Source: Fremontodendron californicum
Taxonomy: Eukaryota; Streptophyta; Magnoliopsida; Malvales; Malvaceae
Assembly (NCBI GenBank): GCA_030761205.1
Contig: JAULJL010000010.1
Location: 8,713,241 to 8,777,240, forward strand
DNA: 64,000 nt
Direction: 5' to 3'
Below, piece by piece: positions 12,469-23,136 of this stretch. Below the pieces are notes generated by a model, which did no database searches, was not told the origin of the DNA, and saw only the letters and a program-made list of their open reading frames with translations. Each line of letters begins with the position of its first letter. Position 1 is the first letter of the stretch. The position numbers and the translations under genes were made by a program.

Positions 12469-12771
12469 TTAGTTCGTCTCAAGTGAAGATTCAAGGTCAT
12501 TAAACTTCTGGGCTTGTGCAAAGAAATCTTCCACCATGCCTTTCAATGATAATGAATCAACGGACTTGATTGCTTCTATTGAATCGAAGATCTTGTAAAC
12601 ATCTCCAACAAGTGAAGAAACTCGATCAAAAGAAGAGCGAACAATCATCATGTCGAGACAAACAGTTTCTTGGTTGGCAATGGTGCTTGGAACATCATCT
12701 TCAATCCCAACTACAAGTTTTTTGAACTCATGTGGATCAGAAACTAAAGCTTCACTCTTGGCAGGGATGTG
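12469..12771 (-). other. Antisense ORF in the Tat 3' region, about 100 codons
   Basis: On the minus strand a frame is open from about 12771 to 12469. The in-frame ATG at 12651 gives 60 residues, and the frame extends upstream about 40 codons to a stop at 12772-12774. The peptide is acidic and helical-looking (SSFDRVSSLVGDVYKIFDS; SLKGMVEDFFAQAQKFNDLE), with balanced composition rather than repeat-like text. Tat-lineage elements such as Grande carry an antisense ORF between integrase and the 3' LTR, so a decayed example here is plausible. I do not recognise a domain. Confidence 0.4.
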
Positions 12772-12982
12772 TCATCATGGAATTCTTCTGGCTTGATTCG
12801 CTTCCAATGTCTTCATGATCACTCCCATAAATTTAATCTTTAAGGATCACAGTATTCTTCCCTTGTGCTTCGTTGAAAAATGAAACTAATCGAAGAACCA
12901 ATTTGAAAGTCTTCATATGCTCAAGTAACATCAAGTCTTAAGACGAAGCTTAAGTGCTTAAAGTTCTTCTAAGTTGATCTTT

Positions 12983-13190
12983 CATCTTGACACAACAACA
13001 TCTTGGATGGATCTTCCTTGGCCATCAAGTCTGGTACATACTCTATCTGTCGTCATCTTGATGCTACAACGTCTTGGATGAATCTTCCTTGGCCATCAAG
13101 TCTGGTGCATGCTCTATCTGATCCTCCATCTGGATACAACAACATCTTGGATGAATCTTCTTTGGCCATCAAGGATCTTTCAAAGTATTC
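12983..13190 (+). repeat. Three-copy tandem repeat of about 70 bp in the Tat 3' region
   Basis: Units start at about 12983, 13053 and 13127, each with CATCTTGA/CATCTGGA followed by ACAAC, CTTGGATG and CTTGGCCATCAAG. Tandem repeats between integrase and the LTR are typical of Tat/Ogre elements. Long ORFs on both strands here follow from the repeat and are not treated as genes. Confidence 0.7.
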
Positions 13191-13239
13191 TTCAGAATGT
13201 TCCGATAGTCTTGAAGGAAGTTCGCCAATAAACTTGATC

Positions 13240-13600
13240 TCCGTGGCCATCAAGGATGTCTCAAAGTGGTCCTCGAAGGGCTTCAATAATCTTGAAGGTC
13301 TTGAAGAAAGATTCTTCGAAAGTCTTGATGAAATATTCTCCAAAGGACTCCAACGATCTTGAAGGTCTTGAACGAGATTCTCCAAGAATCTTCGAGAGTC
13401 TTGAAGAGAATTACGTAATCTCGAAGAGAATTACGCAATCTCGGATATCTTGATGAAAACGCTCAATAATCTTTGAGAGTCTTGAAGAGAAGTATGTAAT
13501 CTCGAAAAGAATTACCTAGTAATCTCGAAGAGAATTACCGAGTAATCTCAAAGGTCTTGAAGAGAATTACCTAGTAATCTTAAAGGTCTTGAAAGAAGAT
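13240..13600 (+). repeat. Short-period degenerate repeat (CTTGAAGAGAATTAC type)
   Basis: CTTGAAG/GTCTTGAAG and GAGAATTAC followed by (G/C)TAATCTCGAAG recur about every 25-40 bases. It lies directly after the 70-bp array and is also part of the Tat 3' region. Confidence 0.65.
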
Positions 13601-14112
13601 CCCCATATGCTTCTTCGAAAATAATGCGGCTTTCCAATGTGTCAAACTTCTCATGATTTGTAGTCTTGACATGCAGATTAGATTGAAAACATCTTGCTTT
13701 TGGGATCTTTCAAAGCGGTAAGAAAATCGAATGATGTCTAAATTGATTTATATCTACCGGATTTGGGCTTGCCAGTGAGAATATAATCCTTTTCTTGATG
13801 TATCTTACTTGAAAAAAAATTACAAGATAATCTTTGTAATCTTTGAAGTAAAACATGATAAGAGGCCCTACAAAAGACAAGTCAGGAAATCAATAAATAA
13901 AATCTTTATTCACGTTGAATATGGATAAAGAAAGATTTATGCATGGCAAGTCAAAGAATATTTATGCATGGCTTAGGAAAGGAAAAAAAAAACATGGTGT
14001 CATGGTGGCAAAGAGAACAAGAAACTAAAGTGTCATGACAAGTGTCACTATGCATGGCTATTGAAATAAGAAATCAAGATGCCATATGCATGGCAACATT
14101 AATATGACTTCC

Positions 14113-14355
14113 TCAATTAATCAAGGCATCCTTCAAAGTAGTCTCCACTCGTGAAAAGTTTATTTTCGATTCAATCAAATCTCTTATGGGACTGGTAAAA
14201 CTCCAACGCCCACGAGGACACGGACTGGGTGAGCTTAAGTACTGTGGCATCATCTGGCTCTCAATGGCAAGTCCCACCTTCCTTCCATTGTAGTACAGAA
14301 GCAAACCGGGGATTACGAGAAAGAGAACCGCAGCCATGGCACAATGACTATGCAC
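14113..14355 (-). other. Unrecognised small antisense ORF with hydrophobic N-terminus
   Basis: An 80-codon minus-strand ORF. After a second Met at codon 7 it starts MAAVLFLVIPGLLLYYNG, a signal-anchor-like stretch, followed by a polar region. I do not recognise it. It lies within the Tat 3' region, antisense to the element like the ORF at 12469-12771, and the two might be exons of one antisense gene, but no splice sites were established. It may be chance. Confidence 0.25.
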
Positions 14356-14391
14356 TGTTTTGATAAATCAAAAAGAAATTTTTAGAGCTTA

Positions 14392-14610
14392 TTGGCAATA
14401 TTAGGATACAATGACAGTTCGGATCTTCTTCATCCTTGGAATCAAGCCGACTTTGACGGTTGGTTGGCTGTTCTTAGTAGGAAGCCCCTTGAACTGGATC
14501 AACTTGCTCTATATTTGGATTCTGATATATTACTGTGGCATATCGATAAGATGGCAGACCAGCTGATTATTCTTAAAAAAAAAAAAAAGCATGCCGCAAT
14601 TAGTGACTGA
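14392..14610 (+). other. Unrecognised small ORF ending in a poly-lysine run
   Basis: A 72-codon ORF with gene-like composition (HPWNQADFDGWLAVLSRKPL; LALYLDSDILLWHIDKMADQ). It runs into poly-A at 14576-14588, read as lysines. It has no known domain and sits in the Tat 3' region just upstream of the antisense ORF ending at 14355. It could be a captured host-gene scrap or chance. Confidence 0.25.
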
Positions 14611-15373
14611 GAATGCAAAGTTAAATTGCATAAAAAAAAGTGACAAGCAAAGCTAACATGCATGGCTTTGAGGTGTCATGGTGACAAGTAAAATAAAAGG
14701 ATGAGGTGTCTACATGCATGGCAATTTAACTTTAGTGAAGCATGCATCTATGTGTACGTGGTTTCACGAGAATACAAAGCAAGATGGCATAAAAAATAAA
14801 AAGAGAGTCGCAGGAGGAAGAACTTATCTGAAGGTTGCGGCTTCATGCGCTTTGAAATTCGAAGACCTCGAGGTCCTTTATATACTGGTTTGAGTCAAAT
14901 CCCAATGGGATTCTAAATCCTAGCTCAGGCTTTGAGTGAATAAGAGTTTAATCCTTATTAAACTATGACTTGAAGAATTTATCCCAAGGAATGACAAGTT
15001 CGGTGGGGTTATATGACAAGGACTTGTTTTGATTATTGTTAAAGAAGACAAATCCTAGCCGGACTACAAGAGTAAATTGGATTTGGTTGGCATAATTCAA
15101 GTTGGAATTTATCAAAGTTGCACTAGCCGACCTTGTTAAAAAAAAAGTTTGAGTTTTGATTTTTGATTTTTGCTAAGTCAAAACTAAATTTCAATACTTG
15201 CTCTCTTGTCACATACAACTTGTCACATACAAAATAATGTGAGAACAATTGAAGCTTGTAACTCTTCTCAAGACAATGTAAAGATGCAAATAAATTTTGG
15301 CATCAAAAACAAATCAAATTTCAAGACTTGTCCACTTGTTACACTCAACAAAAAATCGTGTATGTAACCAAGT
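14611..15373 (+). other. Remaining 3' non-coding region of the Tat element
   Basis: No coding frame. The words CATGCATGG and ATGCATGGC recur between 13930 and 14760. A direct repeat near 15190-15380 has the pattern TTTCAA(T/G)ACTTG followed by TTGTCACA(T/C). Confidence 0.5.
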
Positions 15374-15387
15374 CTTGAGGGGGCATT
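15374..15387 (+). promoter_or_regulatory. Polypurine tract of the Tat element
   Basis: CTTGAGGGGGCATT lies directly before TGTAGAGCG, the LTR start. A G-rich tract ending in GCATT before TGT is common in Tat elements. Confidence 0.7.
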
Positions 15388-16250
15388 TGTAGAGCGAGAA
15401 AAAATTTTACCAATTATAAATTGCCACCTGTCAATTGGAATTTCTTTTAATTAATAAATTTTCAATTAAATTATGCATTACCATGTGAAATTGATAATAT
15501 CATAATTAATTATTTTATAATTAATTAAATATGTACACATGGCTTAACCAATCAAATTGCAAGGATTCATGGGTCATCCAATCAAATTTCACCCATGTGT
15601 CATAATTACTTTATCTCTAATTAAACTAAATTAATTAGAAGATAAATAATAAAGTTTTATCTCTAATTAAATTAAATTAATTAAGAGATAAATAATAAAA
15701 TTTTATCTCTAATTAAATTTAATTAATTAAGGGATAAATAATGAATTTTATGTCTAATTAAATTAAATTAATTAAGAGATAAATAAGGAAGACAAGTTCT
15801 TTTAAAACTCTTTTTCACCTAGCTGGTTAGCACTATAAATAGGGACCTCTACTCAACACAACTTCACAATTCAGAAGCCTGGAGAGAAGTAAAAGATTTT
15901 GAAGAGCCAAATTCTCTCAAATGTCTTAAAAAGAAATCAGAGAAATTCTAAGAATGCGGTGCCTGTTCTTGAGAATTCTCAAAGAAGTTGCTCTTCGATC
16001 TTGTTCATCGAAGGAAAGGAGATCATTCCCGTTTTTCAAGACCAAGTCTAGAAGACCCTTGAAGCAGATCTCACTGATTCAAGATCAAGTCACGAAGACC
16101 CTTGGATCAAAGTTTTACTGAAGAAAAGAATCAAAGGATTTATTTCTTTAAGAATATCCAGAGATTGTAACCTCAAAGTTTGATTAATAAAATTATTATT
16201 TGACTGCAAATTTTCTTTGTCATATTTTTGACACGAAATTTGTGTGTACA
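15388..16250 (+). repeat. 3' LTR of the Tat element
   Basis: 863 bp, from TGTAGAGCG to TGTGTGTACA. A TATA box TATAAATA at 15834-15841 is followed by a leader with ACTCAACACAACTTCACAATTC, a typical U3/R boundary region. AATAAAATT near 16186 may serve for polyadenylation. U3 holds an AT-rich TCTAATTAAATTAATTAA unit repeated about four times (15610-15785). Confidence 0.75.
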
Positions 16251-16549
16251 GTGTACTTATAACTTATAAAGATATTGAAACTATATGAGTATAAAACATT
16301 TTGAATTGCATAAACAAATCACTTCAAACATATTAAAAAGCTTAAATTTATATCATGATAAAAAAACACACTTAATACTTTCTTAATAGTTATAGTTACA
16401 TTTAAGTTCATACATATTATTTAATTTCTTGTTAAATTTAAAAACAACTTTCAAGTTAATTCTTCCAAAATATAATTTTAGATGAGGAGTTCTGATGAGG
16501 TATATAGAGAAGGAATTTTATTTCAATTAAGGTTTTCAAAAGTCTAAAA
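16251..16549. other. AT-rich sequence with no recognised feature
   Basis: No ORF or repeat recognised. It separates the Tat LTR from the MITE candidate. Confidence 0.4.
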
Positions 16550-17057
16550 ATAAATTTACTTGTTTGGATAAAAGTAAGGGATAATTTCAAAATTTGCAAG
16601 GAAATTCAAGAGGGGATTTGAGCACCTCAAATTCCTTTTTGAAATTCCACCTAAAGAGATAGTGTTTCAAAATTCCTTTAAATTTACTTTCACTTTATCC
16701 CACATGACCCACTATAAAATATATAACTCAAAAAATAAAATATCATTTTATTTAACTCTAATATATATATATATTTATTTATTTATTTTTATATTATTAA
16801 TAATATCTATATATTTTACAAATATAATGATACACATATTGCATAATTTTTATACATATATATATTTTTATCTTTAATATCATTATTCTTCTTTTATAAT
16901 TATTTTTTATCTCATGAAATTCCAATAGCTTAAATTTCCTTCTAAGAAATATTTATCCAAGCAAAATAATTACAAATACTAGCGTTTTGAAATGATGCAT
17001 TTTAAAATGCCTTCATTTCAAATTTCATCAAAAATTTAAAATTCTCCATCCAAACAC
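16550..17057. mobile_element. MITE candidate with 9-bp flanking duplication
   Basis: A 508-bp AT-rich block with TTGTTTGGAT near the left end (about 16560) and ATCCAAACAC at the right end (17048-17057), inverted copies of one motif. AGTCTAAAA occurs immediately outside both ends (16541-16549 and 17058-17066). A duplication of 8-9 bp suggests hAT or Mutator origin. The left inverted motif lies about 10 bp inside the boundary, so the termini are not symmetrical. ORFs inside are AT-rich noise. Confidence 0.4.
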
Positions 17058-17066
17058 AGTCTAAAA

Positions 17067-17802
17067 GTTCCATTGAGAAACTCTTAATTTAATTAAAATA
17101 TTCCTTCTTATTCAACAGATTCTTATAATAAAATCAACAAAATAAGTTGACGTTTTAAAGTTCAAATAACATAAATTATCAAAACAAATTGGTATTTCAA
17201 ATTTAAAAGGAGCAAGCAAATTATGATATAAACGAGAGTTTTCCTAATATAAAGTCAAAAATTATATAAAATATTAGGGTTAAATGAAATTCTGTTTTTT
17301 CATGAAGAACTAAAGATAGATTCATTTTGTTTGCTTCATTTCATATAAACATTTCTATCAAAGTATAGAAATGGTCTATTATACCCCTTCACCCTTGCTT
17401 GGTTTTGAATACCTATTATTTTTGAAAAATCATCTAAAAAACTTTTTTTAGGATAAAGCTGAAAGTATCTAAAATGGTGATTATTTTTTATATTTTTCAT
17501 TATTCTTAGTACGTTTTATTTATTTATTTTCTCTCATACATTTGCATATATATATATATATATATGTGATATATCTAAATGTTGTTTAAAATAATATATT
17601 AAAAGTCATACTATTAACTAATAAACTACAAGCCAACAATCATACTAATAATCATACTACTAATTTTTTATAAGATAATGAAATAAATCAAAAAATTAAG
17701 AAATCAAAAACTCAATTAGTATGAGATCCAAAAATGATGCTTATATTACTACTAATGTTTGCTTTTCTTTCATGTAGATTTAATTACTTTATTCATACTT
17801 CC
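17067..17802. other. AT-rich spacer
   Basis: No gene or element recognised. It contains a (TA)n run near 17550. Confidence 0.4.
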
Positions 17803-18130
17803 TGTAGACACCCAATTTTGTTTGGGCCTAAATAAACGTAGAAGTCACTCCCTTTATGGGCCTTCAAAATCATATCGGGCCTTAAAGTGTCCTTTTAATC
17901 AATCTCTAAATTTTTAACCAAATTGGACTCGGGTCACAGATCGAGCCTAAAAGGCCCAAAGAATAACAAAACACATGGGATATTCGAATATCAAAATGTG
18001 CCTTTGAAGGAGATATCCAAATGTTCCATAGAAATCAGTGGAAAAAAATAATAATAGAAACGAAAAGTAAAGAAAAATGAAATAGGAAAGAATGAAAAAA
18101 AGATGTATAAAATATATATATATATAATAG

Positions 18131-18169
<39 letters not shown>

Positions 18170-18698
18170 GTGGAAGGGGATTCGAATGCCCTTTTAGGCA
18201 CCTAGGGGGCTCGAATGCCTATGCATTAGAATGTCCCTTTTAGGCACATTTTAATAGGGGATTCGAACCCTTGTATGGGTTCATTCGAATGCCCCTATTT
18301 GAAAAAAATATGGGAAGAAAAGAAAAACGAAAGAGAAGGAATGAAGGAAGGGAAAGGCAAAAAAATGAGTCGAAAAAAGAAATAAATAGCTAACTATCTA
18401 AAAGGGGTAGGTTTAAGAGCTTGGGAGAATGAAAATTAAGAAATAAACATCAAATGGACAAAAGAGAAGGTTGAGGTCGCACGTAAAGAGAAGACTTGTC
18501 TTCTCCCACCAGCTACCCAGCCCCCAAAACAAAATAGTTCTAGCGAGAAAGACCGATCCCAGTCCAATGTTTTGTAATAGATACATCACAATTTTTTATT
18601 AAGGTTAATCAGATATGTATGAAGCGGGAAGGAGGCAAAATTGAATTGGTAAAATCTCATCCATTCCTTTTGGCTCCAAAAATCCTCAGCCATAGATC
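17803..18698 (+). repeat. Left part of a Tat-type LTR
   Basis: It starts TGTAGACACCCAATTTTG, the LTR head shared (with changes) by 27752 and 59353. It contains a long (TA)n at 18113-18165 and several copies of ATTCGAATGCCC (18180-18300). It is cut at 18698 by the copia solo LTR and appears to continue at 25364. Confidence 0.55.
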
Positions 18699-18970
18699 TG
18701 TTGGATATCATAGTAGATATTAAGTGTATACATACGAAATATGTATTTTAATACGTAGGTTGTCGTAGTTAGATACACGGTATACATTACTGTACACAAA
18801 TGATATCAAAGTGAATGAGAAATTAGTCTCATTATTTACCCACTTGAAAAGGAAGGAAAGTTGGTTGAAGGTATGTATGGTAGTCAATCCCGCATAGGAC
18901 TAAGAATGGCTTTAGCTTATAGTTTATATAAGCTAGAGTGTCATGATGGGTTGGGCCCTAAGGGGCACTT

Positions 18971-20512
18971 TGTTGTCGGATTTACCACGCAAGTACACGT
19001 ATCGCAAACAAGTAATATAATGAGAAGTAGAGTGTCGAAACCATGAGGAATTGTTATTAAAATCGTTAAGTACTAAAATTCACACACTTAATCTTATCTA
19101 AACAATTAAATAAAGATGGTAATTAAAAACTAAAATTAAAATAAACTAATATGAAAGAAAGTAAATTAGAAGATGAATTCAATAATTAATAAAAAACTAG
19201 GATTACAACTTCCTTCAACACTTCGCTTGAATCTCCCTCTACCTCTTAACTTGATTAATGATCCTGAGTTGTTAACCTAGAGTTCTAATCTATTTATAAG
19301 CATCTGTCGATGGTCTTACAAAAATATTCCTCCTAATCAATTAACTATATATCTATGATAATTGAATTAAATAAGAACTCATTAAGCTTAGACTCTAACA
19401 ATGGTTACACATGACAAGTAAGTATATTTCTACCCTACCTGCAGATCAATTCATCTTAATAAATGAATATGAAACATGTGTCATTCAATCCATGTCTAAC
19501 ACTAAACTCCCTATGTCTAGTTGTATTTAGGTTAACAAATCAATCTAATTGGTAGCTAAGCAATTAGAAGCATTAAGAACAAGAATGAACAAACAACTCA
19601 TAAACCATTAAATAAAGCTAGAAAGAGAAAGTAAATTCAAATTATGTGTTGAGTTCCATTTAAATCCTAGTAAAAGAGATTTAGTTCATGATAATAAATC
19701 AAAACAAATAATAAAATAGTTTCACCATTATCAATAATACAAGAAAGATAAAGAAGATAAAATAGGAAAGAAGAAAGAAGAAACTAAGAGTTGTCAGTTC
19801 TTGAGTCTTCAATCTTCAAGCTTCCAATCTTCTTGAGAGAATTTGATGGTGGCTATCTTCTTTAAAAATAATTAGGTTTCTTGGTATCCAATACTCTTTA
19901 TTCTGACCTAAAAGAGTCCTATTTAAAGTGTCCAAAGCCTCTTGGAGTCTCAAACCTCGTGCCCAAGCTACCAGGTAAAAATCAGGCTTTTTTGCCTTTT
20001 TTATTTTTTTTGTGGGTACTATTCACCAGTCGACGCCGCGGCACAAACTTTCTGCCTCCCCATCGCAGCGGCCCCAACCTTCTTTTTGCTGTCTGCAGGT
20101 TCTGATGTCTTCTCGAACTTCATCAGCTATTTTGACTTGGAAAATCTTGTCCGATGTTGACGCGCCTTACACCGTTGGAAAGGTATGGAAGTCAGCTTCA
20201 AAAGTCAAGAGAGAGTTTTCTCATTTGAAGTCTTTAAGATCGATTTTTTCTTGAAAGAAGTTCCGAAGATCGAATCTGCCTGCTCATTGGTTTGCACCGA
20301 TTTTTGTCGTTTTGCACCTCGAAGCTCCAGAACACCTTAGACCTATAAAAACACATAAATAACAAGTAAATAACTATTTTAAGCATAAAATGAATAATTA
20401 AAATAAATATAAAAATATCTAAAACTAATCAAATCCTAATAAAATCCTCAAGGACTTAGCCGATTTAAAAGCATAAAAGATGGCAAAATAACTATATTTC
20501 CTAGAGTTATCA
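18971..20512 (-). repeat. 3' LTR of the pol-less Athila-like element
   Basis: 1542 bp, ends TGTTGTCGG...GAGTTATCA on the plus strand (TGATAACTC...CCGACAACA on minus). It aligns with 23137-24673. One difference is in the GC-rich segment near 20030-20070, where CG-containing words have changed to CA, as expected from loss of methylated C. Confidence 0.85.
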
Positions 20513-22051
20513 CACCCCCAACTTAATATTTTGCTAGTCCTCAAGCAAAACAAAACTAAACAAACTAAATAAATAAATAAATAAATTGACTCAAAACATC
20601 ACTCAAGATAAATGCACTTAAACATGATTTCTTTATTTTCCTCAACAGTTATCTCAAAATCATGATTCAAGTTAGAACATAAACATAATCCAAATCTATG
20701 ATTACGTTCAATCGTAAACTTCATGCTTGAATAGATTTGCAGTGTGTGTGTGTATAATCTCTTTGCAAATCATCACATGCAATCTAAATAAGTTTATATC
20801 AATGCAAAATACGAATTAGTACTAGATTCTCATATGTTTGCTTTTCATCTCTCTCTCCACTAATGTAGACTAACACTTCATCAAGGATCAAGTAGGTCTT
20901 TATTAAGCTTGTAATGTAAGGCTAGGGTCAAGGTATGATAAAGATATATTTTGGTTTAACTTCACCCATAGACACTTTACATTTTTTTTTTCAGGCTTTT
21001 TAAGAGCCATAGTCTTTTCCTCAAATTACATACTTTCTTCTTTGAATACACTTCCTTTTTGCTTCACCATTTTATTCACTTTTTTTTTATTCTTCGTTTT
21101 CGAAGAACCATAGACTTCTATTTTTTTTATAACACCATTTTACCCAAATTCGACATGGCTCATAATTGTTTCCTGTAATATCATCACATGCCTATGTAGT
21201 GAAGGTTAATCATTGTTTTTCTTATTTGGCTAGGCTAAAAGATTTGGCAATCAAAAGAAAATAGATTTATCAATAGGCATAAAGAGGTAGACTAAGGATA
21301 ATCATATATAAAGGTAAGCTTGAAAGGCTCAAACGATCCAAAGATGACCTAAATAACTTCCTCAACTCAGTGTTGTCTAAGATTTCGCCTTGAGAGAGAA
21401 TCAAACAAATTCTAGGGTCTAGACATAATTGCAATTCACATCAACATAATCAGTTTTTAAATAAACAATGCAAATCTAAGCAAAAGATTAAGTGCTCAAT
21501 TTGTTGAAAATCACATCCTAACATGAAACTAACAAAAGAATTTAACACAAATTCTTCTCATGCTTATGTTTTCCCAAGAATCAAGATAAATCAATAGCTA
21601 AAATTCATCATTGAATAAAGATTCCATCATAATAAGTGCAATATATCTCAAGCAAAAAAAATATTAGACTCCTAATAATAAAATTAAACAATCACACAAA
21701 CTAAAATAAATCTAAAGACACACCCCTAAACTTAAAACAAACATTGTCCTCAATATTTAGAAATAAAAAGAGTAAGAACAAGAAAACTCCCTTATCGATG
21801 AAAGCAATGTAGGAGAAGCCTTAGTTTCCCTCTTAGACTTCATCATGCTTGTCCAAGTTGGGTGAGTAGTCATTATAAAAGAAAACAAAATATAAAGAAA
21901 TTAATAAAAATTAAAATACTCTAAAAATTAAAATAAAAGAAAAATTAAAAAGTTTAGAACTTGGGTTGCCTCCCAAGAAGCGCTTGATTTATAGTCATCG
22001 GCTTGACTATCTCATTGTTCATCATCATGTATCCAACCACTTGATAATTTT
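20513..22051 (-). other. PPT and conserved 3' non-coding region of the pol-less element
   Basis: On the minus strand the PPT reads AAGTTGGGGGTG next to the LTR (plus 20513-20525). The second purine tract of the family is at about 21717-21733. No coding frame. The segment matching 2440-2480 lies at about 21835-21880. Confidence 0.65.
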
Positions 22052-23004
22052 TTATTCATGCCATTTGGTTGTTCTTTCTTTGAACAACTTTGCTTTCTTG
22101 CAGGCTTGAAAGCGAAATTCATCTCTTTCAGTGGTAGAATTTATTAATGCTTTAAGTGGGTCAATGGGATAAATCTCTATGACTTCCTTGTTGTTAGCAC
22201 TATCTATCCCATCAATTAGTTTTGGCTGTTGGATGCACTGAGGAACAAGTTGTGGTGGGTCACACTGGATCTCCTCTATGTAAACTTTTTCACCTTCTTT
22301 TGCATCCACAATTTCTTCTTCAAGAAATTTGGTTGGTGGTGGTGGGTCGCACTGAATCCCGACTTCTTGAGCTTTCACAAATTCTTCTTCAATAAGCTCA
22401 GTTGACAATTCTGGGTTCTTGTTATCCTCATCTATCTCTTGTTCAATCCCAAGTATATTGGCGTTGCAATGCTCTTGTTCTTCGCTCATAGGATTAAGTT
22501 CAGTATCACTTGGAAGAGTTTCCTGAAGTTGGTTGTTAATGGCATGAGCAAGCTGGCTTATTTGAGTCTAAAGATTCCTGAGTGTCGCTGCTTGACTCTG
22601 ATTGATAGCTTCCTGTTCCGCCATGTAGTGCATAAACATCTCTTCCAATGAAGGATTCGTTTCTGGAACTGGTGCTTGAGCTTGTGATGAGAACTCAAAA
22701 GGATATGCTTGATTGTCTGAATACGAGGACCATTGATTGTTGTTCCAAGAAGAATTTTGGTGGTCTCCCCAACCTGGATTGTAGTCGTTGGAATAAAAAT
22801 TATTTTGCTGCATATTGTAGTTTCCAACATACTGCGTTGAATCAGCATAAGTTGGCACCAATCACTATGATGTCCACCCGCACAGAGTTCACAAATTACG
22901 AACGGGTTTTGGACAGAAGGTACACACAAAGTGTCAAGCTTCTTGTTAAATGCAGTCACTTGTGCAGATAAAGCATTGATTGCATCCCGTTTATAATCCC
23001 ACAT
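22052..23004 (-). pseudogene. Truncated gag of the pol-less Athila-like element
   Basis: On the minus strand the reading starts MWDYKRDAINALSAQ (23004) and carries a zinc knuckle CELCAGGHHSDWC (CX2CX3-4HX4C type). It changes frame near 22860, continues NPGWGDHQNSSWNNNQ and PSLEEMFMHYMAEQEA to a single TAG at 22566-22568, then reads on as TQISQLAHAINNQ into an open stretch of 145 codons (22489-22052). That stretch repeats IQCDPPPPT/IQCDPPQLV and EEE(F/I)V(K/D)A, an acidic tandem motif replacing the proline-rich segment of the copy at 1300-1480. The capsid part present at 85-530 in the other copy is absent. It cannot form particles alone. Confidence 0.7.
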
Positions 23005-23111
23005 AGTGCATTCAAATCAACAAAACCTAAAAATAAAATAAAATAAAATAAATAAAGTTTGGATTAAGACTAAGATTGCTTGGTATTAATATTAACAAAA
23101 ATAATAAACAA

Positions 23112-23130
23112 TTCCCCGGCAACGGCGCCA
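23112..23130 (-). promoter_or_regulatory. Primer binding site, tRNA-Asp type
   Basis: On the minus strand it reads TGGCGCCGTTGCCGGGGAA, 6 nt inside the 5' LTR end. Eighteen bases are complementary to the 3' end of plant tRNA-Asp (GTC), the primer known for Athila-type elements. Confidence 0.85.
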
Positions 23131-23136
23131 AAAACT

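Larger units (their letters stand above)
5310..16250 (+). mobile_element. Decayed Tat-lineage Ty3/gypsy retrotransposon
   Basis: Protease, RT, RNase H, a second archaeal-type RNase H and integrase occur in the Tat order, followed by a 3.2-kb non-coding 3' region, a PPT and an LTR at 15388-16250. The 5' LTR, PBS and N-terminal gag are missing, probably displaced by the Athila-like element ending at 5309. A solo LTR (9541-11036) interrupts the polyprotein between the second RNase H and integrase. Stops and frameshifts run through the coding part, so this is an old immobile copy. The second RNase H and the long repeat-rich 3' region are hallmarks of the Tat/Ogre group. Confidence 0.8.

Noticed and set aside
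13003..13385. Overlapping ORFs of 119 and 110 codons on opposite strands
   Set aside because: Both read through the 70-bp and short-period tandem repeats of the Tat 3' region.
19881..20254. Three overlapping plus-strand ORFs in the Athila-like LTR
   Set aside because: They lie inside a defined LTR, antisense to the element, and differ between LTR copies.
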